Of a stretch of DNA of 15,306 bases, positions 6,905 through 12,119 are shown one piece after another; position 1 is the first letter of the stretch, and each line of letters opens with the position of its first letter. Position numbers and translations under genes: made by a program. The DNA comes from QQUD01 sp039029915 (GTDB lineage: Bacteria > Chloroflexota > Anaerolineae > Promineifilales > Promineifilaceae), in assembly GCA_039029915.1 (NCBI GenBank), contig JBCCFD010000157.1, positions 1-15,306 of the forward strand, given 5' to 3'. The notes under the pieces are model-generated. The model made no database searches, was not told where the DNA came from, and saw only the letters and a list, made by a program, of their open reading frames with translations.

Positions 6905-7942
6905 ATGGAGAAGAAATACGGCCGTATTGTTGGCTGGGGGTCATACGTTCCCGAAAAAATATTAACTAACTATGATTTAGAAAAAGTGATAGACACAACA
7001 CATGAGTGGATTGTCCAACGGACAGGGATTCATGAACGCCGTGTTGTGGCCCCTGAAGAAACAACAGCGACTATGTCAACCAACGCCGCAAATCGAGCCA
7101 TTGAGAGCGCCGGAATACTCGCTGAAGATATTGATTTGATTATCTTAGCGACTTCAACGCCTGATTATTTGGCCCCCTCAGTGGCAAGCCAAGTCCAGTT
7201 CATGATTGGGGCAGATGCCCCTGCCTTCACCTTGATGACAGGTTGTACCGGCTTCGTATATGGCATTAATATTGCCCAACAGTTTATCGAAACAGGTGTT
7301 TATAAAACGATTTTGCTAATTGGTGCAGAATTATTGAGTCGGTTTGTCGATTGGAATGATCGCGGGACCTGCGTGCTTTTTGGGGATGGTGCAGGGGCAG
7401 TAATCATCCAAGCCTCTCATCAGCCATCTGGGGTTCTTGGGTTTGATATGGGGTCTGATGGAACAAACTCGGACGCTATCATTCGTCCTGGTGGTGGGTC
7501 AGCGAGACCCCTCACTGCAGAGTCAATGGCAGCTGGGGAACAATATTTAAAGATGAACGGCCGTGAGGTGTTCAAGTTTGCCACTCGCGTGGTGGGGCCA
7601 AGCTGCCAACGCGCGCTGGCGCAAACCAGCCTGACTCTAGATGAGATCGATTGGATCGTTCCCCATCAGGCGAATTTAAGAATCATTCAATCGGCAGCCA
7701 GAAGCATGGGGGTTCCTCTCGAGAAATTTATTGTCACGGTGGATAGATTTGCCAATACATCGGCGGCTTCAATTCCTATCGCGTTTGTTGACGGTTTAAG
7801 CTCTGGAAAAATAAAACCAACGGATACTATTCTGCTGGCTAGCTTTGGGGCTGGGTTAACCTGGGCCTCAGCCGTGGTGCAGCTAGTGCCCCAAAATGTG
7901 CCTGTTCAAGAAGAGCGGCTTGTGGCTGAATTTGCCGATTGA
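6905..7942 (+). CDS. fabH: 3-oxoacyl-[acyl-carrier-protein] synthase III
   Basis: 345 residues, slightly longer than typical FabH (about 320-335) because of a short C-terminal tail after VVQLVP. It condenses an acyl-CoA starter with malonyl-ACP to begin fatty-acid synthesis. The Cys-His-Asn triad is visible: Cys114 in MTGCTGFVYG, His254 in VPHQANLRI and Asn284 in FANTSAAS. The N-terminal GSYVPEKILTNYDL and WIVQRTGI motifs, GDGAGAVII and the C-terminal SFGAGLTW are characteristic. An AAGGAGG site ends 5 bases before the ATG. It stands alone, with its own terminator-bounded upstream region and a tRNA directly downstream, not in a fab cluster, so it may be an accessory KAS III with a special starter preference. 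TGCTG around the Cys differs from the more common AACSG/AACTG context. Confidence 0.92.
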   Translation: MEKKYGRIVGWGSYVPEKILTNYDLEKVIDTTHEWIVQRTGIHERRVVAPEETTATMSTNAANRAIESAGILAEDIDLIILATSTPDYLAPSVASQVQFMIGADAPAFTLMTGCTGFVYGINIAQQFIETGVYKTILLIGAELLSRFVDWNDRGTCVLFGDGAGAVIIQASHQPSGVLGFDMGSDGTNSDAIIRPGGGSARPLTAESMAAGEQYLKMNGREVFKFATRVVGPSCQRALAQTSLTLDEIDWIVPHQANLRIIQSAARSMGVPLEKFIVTVDRFANTSAASIPIAFVDGLSSGKIKPTDTILLASFGAGLTWASAVVQLVPQNVPVQEERLVAEFAD

Positions 7943-7947
7943 GGTGG

Positions 7948-7975
7948 TTGACAGCAAGCGGTCAAAGGTTATAAT
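7948..7975 (+). promoter_or_regulatory. Perfect-consensus promoter of tRNA-Leu
   Basis: TTGACA (7948-7953) and TATAAT (7970-7975) are both exact consensus hexamers with a 16-base spacer. The first base of the tRNA lies 11 bases past the -10 box. The -35 box starts 6 bases after the fabH stop codon. Confidence 0.85.
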
Positions 7976-7986
7976 TACCGTCTATT

Positions 7987-8071
7987 GCCCAGGTGGCGGA
8001 ATTGGCATACGCGGCAGGTTGAGGGCCTGTGCCCCTAGGGCGTGGAGGTTCGAGTCCTCTCCTGGGCACCA
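7987..8071 (+). tRNA. tRNA-Leu (anticodon GAG)
   Basis: Acceptor GCCCAGG (7987-7993) pairs with CCTGGGC (8061-8067), followed by A and an encoded CCA (8069-8071). The D-arm region contains GGCGGAATTGGCATACGC. The anticodon loop TTGAGGG within CAGG/CCTG gives anticodon GAG, reading CUC/CUU leucine codons. A long variable arm (GCCCCTAGGGC), typical of class II leucine tRNAs, precedes the T arm GAGG-TTCGAGT-CCTC. It has its own promoter and terminator, so it is transcribed as a single unit. Confidence 0.96.
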
Positions 8072-8073
8072 CG

Positions 8074-8105
8074 AAAAAACCCGACGAAATTTCGTCGGGT
8101 TTTTT
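8074..8105. terminator. Symmetric bidirectional terminator between tRNA-Leu and gcvP
   Basis: Six As, then CCCGACGAAA (8080-8089) and its exact complement TTTCGTCGGG (8090-8099), then six Ts: a perfect 32-base palindrome. Read rightward it ends the tRNA transcript. Read leftward it has an equally good T-run and would end the gcvH-gcvP transcript, whose stop codon is at 8182. A weaker stem, GGGGATT (8131-8137) with AATCCCC (8151-8157), lies between. Confidence 0.92.
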
Positions 8106-8181
8106 GTTTTGCAATTAGAGATAGGAGATGGGGGATTAAAATACTAGTCCAATCCCCGCTCACCGGTCCACCGAGCGCCTG

Positions 8182-11100
8182 CTACATGTAAGACTCAATC
8201 GGCGGGCAAATACAAATTAAATTCTTATCCCCATACACGTTGTCAATGCGCGATACGGCCGTCCAGAATTTATGCTCACGGACCCACTGCAGCGGGTAGG
8301 CGGCTTGTTCACGAGAATACGGCCGTTTCCACACATCGCTGGCAATAACGTCCGCCGTGTGTGGGGCATTCGTGAGCGGGTTGTTCACTGGATCAAGCTG
8401 GCCATCTTCCACAGCCTGAATTTCCTGTCGGATTGCAATCATTGCTTCACAGAACCGTTCAATTTCAGCCAGTGATTCACTCTCCGTTGGTTCGATCATG
8501 AGCGTGCCGGGTACAGGGAACGACATCGTGGGGGCATGGAAGCCAAAGTCCATCAGCCGTTTAGCCACATCATCAATCGACGCAAACGCTTTAAGATGGC
8601 GCAGATCAATAATGCACTCATGGGCAACACGGCCGTTTGTTCCTTTATAAAGCACGGGGAAGTGTGGCTCGAGCCGTTTGGCAATATAGTTCGCATTCAA
8701 AATGGCAATTTTTGTCGCTTCCGTTAGCCCTTCCTCACCCATCATGGCAATGTAGGCATAAGAAATTGGCAAAATACTGGCGCTGCTCCAAGGCGCACCA
8801 GAAACGGCACCGATCGCTTTGGCACCACCAACGCCTGCAACGACGGGATGCCCCGGTAGATAATCAACCAGATGAGCCGCCACACCGATGGGACCCATGC
8901 CTGGCCCACCCCCACCGTGAGGAATACAGAACGTTTTGTGTAAATTAAGATGACAGACGTCTGCACCAATTTCGCCGGGGCTGGTTAAACCAACCTGCGC
9001 GTTCATGTTAGCGCCATCCATGTACACCTGGCCCCCATTTTGATGCACAATTTCGCAAATTTCTTTAATGGGTGCTTCAAACACACCGTGGGTTGATGGA
9101 TAAGTCACCATGAGCGCGGCCAGATTATCTTTGTGCTGTTCTGCCTTGGCGCGTAAATCATCGACATCGATATTGCCGTCTTCGTCACAGGCCGTTACCA
9201 CAACCTTCATGCCCGCCATGACTGCGCTGGCCGGATTGGTGCCGTGTGCAGAGCTAGGAATAAGGCAGATGTTGCGATGAGTGTCGCCACGGTCAAGATG
9301 ATAGGCGCGAATCACTAAGAGACCTGCATATTCACCTTGAGACCCGGCATTGGGCTGGAGGGAAATGCCAGCAAAGCCGGTAATTTCGGCTAGCCAATCT
9401 TCAAGTTGGTTAAACATTTGGCGGTAGCCAACCGTCTGCTCATCAGGGGCGAAGGGGTGAATGCCACCGAATTCTGGCCAGGTAACGGCCGCCATTTCAG
9501 TCGTAGCATTCAGCTTCATCGTGCAAGAGCCTAGCGGGATCATCGAATGGGCCAGCGATAAATCTTTGTTTTGTAGGGCAAAGATGTAGCGCAGCATTTC
9601 CGTTTCAGAACTGATGCTGTTGAAAATAGGGTGCGTGAGATAATCAGAAGTACGCTGGAATTCGTCGCTGTAATCTAATTCAATCCCTTCAGCCATGGTA
9701 GGCAGGTCAAATTGACCCACACCTGCACCAAAGATGCTGAGGATTGTTTCGACTTCGGCGAGAGAGGTGGTTTCATCTAAAGCGATTCCGACGCTATCTT
9801 CATAATGACGCAGGTTGATTTTGTGTTGGTCGGCACCTTCATGAATTGTGTCTAATGATTGAGGGCCGCCATTTACTTTGAGGGTATCAAAGACGGGGTT
9901 GTCATTGACGGTGTAGCCAAGCTGCTGAAGAGCGCTGCTGAGTACGGCCGTTAATAAGCGCACCCGTTGAGCAATCAATTTCAACCCGTCCGGTCCGTGA
10001 TAAACCGCATACATAGATGCCATAATCGCAAGAAGCACCTGTGCTGTGCAAATGTTACTCGTTGCTTTATCACGACGAATATGCTGTTCGCGCGTTTGGA
10101 GCGCCAAGCGCAGGGCGCGATTGCCTTGGGTATCGACCGAGACACCCACAATACGACCCGGCAAAATTCGTTTATGCTTTTCTTTCGTGGCCATGAAGGC
10201 AGCGTGTGGGCCACCAAACCCAAGTGGCACGCCAAATCGCTGCGAGTTGCCCACGACCACATCGGCCCCAAATTCGCCGGGCGATTTCAGCAATGTTAAT
10301 GACAATAAATCAGCGGCAACGACGACTAACGCCCCTGCCTCGTGAGCCTGTTGGCAAAAGGCATCGTAATCAAAAATGTCTCCATCAGTGGCTGGATACT
10401 GGAGCAAGACGCCAAATGTTTCGTCTTCCCCAAATTCGTAGCTGGTGTGATCACCGACAACGACGTTGATGCCAATTGGCTCTGCGCGAGTTTGGACAAC
10501 ATCGATGGTTTGGGGATGACAATCCTTAGAGACGAAGAAGGTCATGGCGTTTGATTTACGCTTTCGTGCCCGTAGGCATAGCGTCATCGCTTCAGCCGCA
10601 GATGTTGACTCATCTAGCATCGAAGAGTTGGCAATTTCCATGCCGGTTAAATCGGTCACCATCGTTTGGAAGTTAAGCAATGCCTCAAGACGACCCTGCG
10701 CAATTTCAGCTTGGTAAGGTGTGTATTGCGTATACCAGCCAGGATTTTCCATAATGTTTCGCAGAATAACGCCGGGGGTGAGTGTGTCGCTGTAACCCAT
10801 ACCAATAAAGGAGCGGTAGACTTTGTTGTTTGAGGCGATTTCTTTGAGATGGGAGAACGTTTCTGACTCAGTGAGGGGGGGAGCGAGTGATAAACGGCCG
10901 TTTATCCGAATCGCTTCTGGAATTGTTTGATCAATAAGCTGGTCAACAGACTCTAAATCGAGCACTTCGAGCATGTGCCGGATTGTCTCTGAGGTTGGGC
11001 CGATGTGACGGCCCAAAAAGTGGTCAATCGATCGCAATAGTTGTGCTTTCGACTGTGGAGATTGGTTGGCTACTGTTTGGGGGTTAGTGTTTGTAGCCAT
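8182..11100 (-). CDS. gcvP: Glycine dehydrogenase (decarboxylating), P-protein of the glycine cleavage system
   Basis: 972 residues: the full-length single-chain form, not the split gcvPA/gcvPB form. It decarboxylates glycine with pyridoxal phosphate and passes the aminomethyl group to the lipoyl arm of GcvH, in the cytoplasm. Visible marks are RHIGP near residue 35, the N-half motif QAEIAQGRLEALLNFQTM, NSSMLDESTSAAEAM, the C-half PLGSCTMKLNA, and the PLP lysine Lys722 in NLHKTFCIPHGGGGPG. The start follows GGAGG (upstream of 11100 on this strand), 6 bases before the ATG. It lies 156 bases downstream of gcvH and should be co-transcribed and controlled by the glycine riboswitch. That gap has a weak inverted repeat (ATTGGTAA at 11138-11145 with TTACCAAT at 11232-11239). 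gcvT is not in the window. Confidence 0.97.
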   Translation of the reverse strand: MATNTNPQTVANQSPQSKAQLLRSIDHFLGRHIGPTSETIRHMLEVLDLESVDQLIDQTIPEAIRINGRLSLAPPLTESETFSHLKEIASNNKVYRSFIGMGYSDTLTPGVILRNIMENPGWYTQYTPYQAEIAQGRLEALLNFQTMVTDLTGMEIANSSMLDESTSAAEAMTLCLRARKRKSNAMTFFVSKDCHPQTIDVVQTRAEPIGINVVVGDHTSYEFGEDETFGVLLQYPATDGDIFDYDAFCQQAHEAGALVVVAADLLSLTLLKSPGEFGADVVVGNSQRFGVPLGFGGPHAAFMATKEKHKRILPGRIVGVSVDTQGNRALRLALQTREQHIRRDKATSNICTAQVLLAIMASMYAVYHGPDGLKLIAQRVRLLTAVLSSALQQLGYTVNDNPVFDTLKVNGGPQSLDTIHEGADQHKINLRHYEDSVGIALDETTSLAEVETILSIFGAGVGQFDLPTMAEGIELDYSDEFQRTSDYLTHPIFNSISSETEMLRYIFALQNKDLSLAHSMIPLGSCTMKLNATTEMAAVTWPEFGGIHPFAPDEQTVGYRQMFNQLEDWLAEITGFAGISLQPNAGSQGEYAGLLVIRAYHLDRGDTHRNICLIPSSAHGTNPASAVMAGMKVVVTACDEDGNIDVDDLRAKAEQHKDNLAALMVTYPSTHGVFEAPIKEICEIVHQNGGQVYMDGANMNAQVGLTSPGEIGADVCHLNLHKTFCIPHGGGGPGMGPIGVAAHLVDYLPGHPVVAGVGGAKAIGAVSGAPWSSASILPISYAYIAMMGEEGLTEATKIAILNANYIAKRLEPHFPVLYKGTNGRVAHECIIDLRHLKAFASIDDVAKRLMDFGFHAPTMSFPVPGTLMIEPTESESLAEIERFCEAMIAIRQEIQAVEDGQLDPVNNPLTNAPHTADVIASDVWKRPYSREQAAYPLQWVREHKFWTAVSRIDNVYGDKNLICICPPIESYM

Positions 11101-11256
11101 TTTAGCCTCCGGTATTTAGTTGTTTTAAAACTAGGTGATTGGTAAAAAAATAATTCGGATCTTTGTGACAGCGCTTAGCTGAACTTGTGGAGACTTATAG
11201 AAAACCAAAGCACTCCTAAAAAGCTTCCCAATTACCAATTTCTAATAAATATTATT

Positions 11257-11640
11257 TTATCGTGATTCAATATTTGCTTTATATGCTGCCGCATCCATCA
11301 GATTATCGAGAGCCGAAGCATCACTGATTTTGACCTTAATCATCCATGCTTCCCCATAAGGGTCGCTGTTGATCAATTCTGGGGCGTCAACCAGATCTTC
11401 ATTTGATTCGATCACCGTGCCGCCGACGGGCATAACGAGATCGGAAGCCGCTTTAACGGATTCGACAACGCCGAAGGTTTCGCCAGTTTCAAATGAATCG
11501 TCTGCTGCTGGAAGCTCGAGGTAAACGATATCATTGAGCTGATCCTGAGCATAATCAGTAATCCCAATGGTGGCGACATCTCCGTCAACCCGTACCCACT
11601 CGTCTTCCGCAGAATATTTCAAATCTTCTGGAATATTCAT
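11257..11640 (-). CDS. gcvH: Glycine cleavage system H protein
   Basis: 127 residues, the standard size. It carries the lipoyl group that shuttles the aminomethyl intermediate between P, T and L proteins. The lipoylation site is Lys63 in VVESVKAASDL; the N-terminal EDLKYSAEDEWV, ITDYAQDQLNDIVYLELP and the C-terminal YGEAWMIKVK motifs are typical. The frame is open 20 codons further upstream, to 11700, but that region is the riboswitch expression platform. The ATG at 11640 has AAGGAG about 6 bases upstream and gives the family-standard N-terminus, so I start there. It is the first gene behind the glycine riboswitch and precedes gcvP. Confidence 0.96.
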   Translation of the reverse strand: MNIPEDLKYSAEDEWVRVDGDVATIGITDYAQDQLNDIVYLELPAADDSFETGETFGVVESVKAASDLVMPVGGTVIESNEDLVDAPELINSDPYGEAWMIKVKISDASALDNLMDAAAYKANIESR

Positions 11641-11684
11641 TTTTATCTCCTTCTCTTTGCTTAGCGTCACGCTTTTAAACTTAA

Positions 11685-11723
11685 AGAGGACGCACAGCAA
11701 GACAGTAATGCTTAGCGTCCTCT
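11685..11723 (-). terminator. Expression-platform hairpin of the glycine riboswitch
   Basis: On the minus strand AGAGGACGC (11723-11715) can pair with GCGTCCTCT (11693-11685), followed by TTTAAGTTT. The 5' arm overlaps CAGAG (11724-11720), which forms the 3' strand of P1 of the second aptamer. The two pairings exclude each other, so glycine binding should prevent the hairpin and permit read-through into gcvH. The T-run is interrupted, so termination may be weak. An 11-base direct repeat, TGCTTAGCGTC on the plus strand at 11658-11668 and 11709-11719, also lies here and offers a further alternative pairing. Confidence 0.6.
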
Positions 11724-11988
11724 GTCATTAACCTGAGAGATTCATTGAAACGTTGCTTCCAACGATCAATTTGCCCCGTCGGCGTCTGGCTGTCTTTGCA
11801 GACAGCTTGCACTTTCCAGAGTTACCCTGCCGTTCGGTCCTTTTACCTGAGAGTTTCGCCGTTTTGACAACAGCTTGCACCTTCGGTGACCAGTAGAGTG
11901 GGTAGTGGGTAGCGAATAGTGGCTAGTACCTGTTACTAATCACCAATCACTAATCACTAATCACTAAAGTGATTCTCTCCCGAACGGC
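11720..11988 (-). promoter_or_regulatory. Tandem glycine riboswitch upstream of gcvH
   Basis: Read on the minus strand, aptamer 1 (11988-11829) is closed by a 9-bp P1, GCCGTTCGG with CCGAACGGC. It contains GGGAGAG, CACCGAAGG and CTCTCAGGTAAAAGGAC, the conserved glycine-aptamer core. Aptamer 2 (11821-11720) has P1 CTCTG with CAGAG. It also has a hairpin GCTGTCT-GCAA-AGACAGC, the core CGCCGACGGGGCAA, a hairpin CGTTG-GAAG-CAACG and AATCTCTCAGG. The order and spacing match the two-aptamer class that activates glycine cleavage genes. Odd feature: the peripheral hairpin of aptamer 1 between GAGAG and CACCGAAGG is greatly enlarged by heptamer repeats. Aptamer 2 has GGAAAG where GGAGAG is usual. Confidence 0.9.
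11893..11969. repeat. Inverted heptamer arrays inside glycine aptamer 1
   Basis: Plus-strand units: GTAGAGT, GGGTAGT, GGGTAGC, GAATAGT, GGCTAGT (11893-11927), then ACTAATC, ACCAATC, ACTAATC, ACTAATC, ACTAAAG (11935-11969). The second set is the inverse of a GATTAGT unit, related to the first set, so the two five-unit arms can fold into one long imperfect hairpin with about 7 unpaired bases at the tip. The arrays sit exactly where a short peripheral hairpin of the aptamer belongs. Confidence 0.82.
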
Positions 11989-12119
11989 CGTTTTGTTTGA
12001 ACAGTTATAAATTGTAAACCCAAACAGTAACTATTTTTATTTTACGAGTTGGTCTGGGAATAGGCAAGCGGGATTAGAAGATGCACACAGGTTATTTAGG
12101 CTTTTTTGCCAATAATCGC

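Noticed and set aside
7896..8147. Plus-strand frame of 83 codons across the end of fabH and the tRNA
   Set aside because: It reads through a complete tRNA and a terminator; it is a chance open frame.
9967..10554. Several plus-strand frames opposite gcvP
   Set aside because: They are antisense shadows of a strongly conserved coding sequence, with no independent start signals.
11641..11700. N-terminal extension of gcvH by 20 codons
   Set aside because: The region is the riboswitch expression platform; the ATG at 11640 has an AAGGAG site and gives the standard 127-residue H protein.
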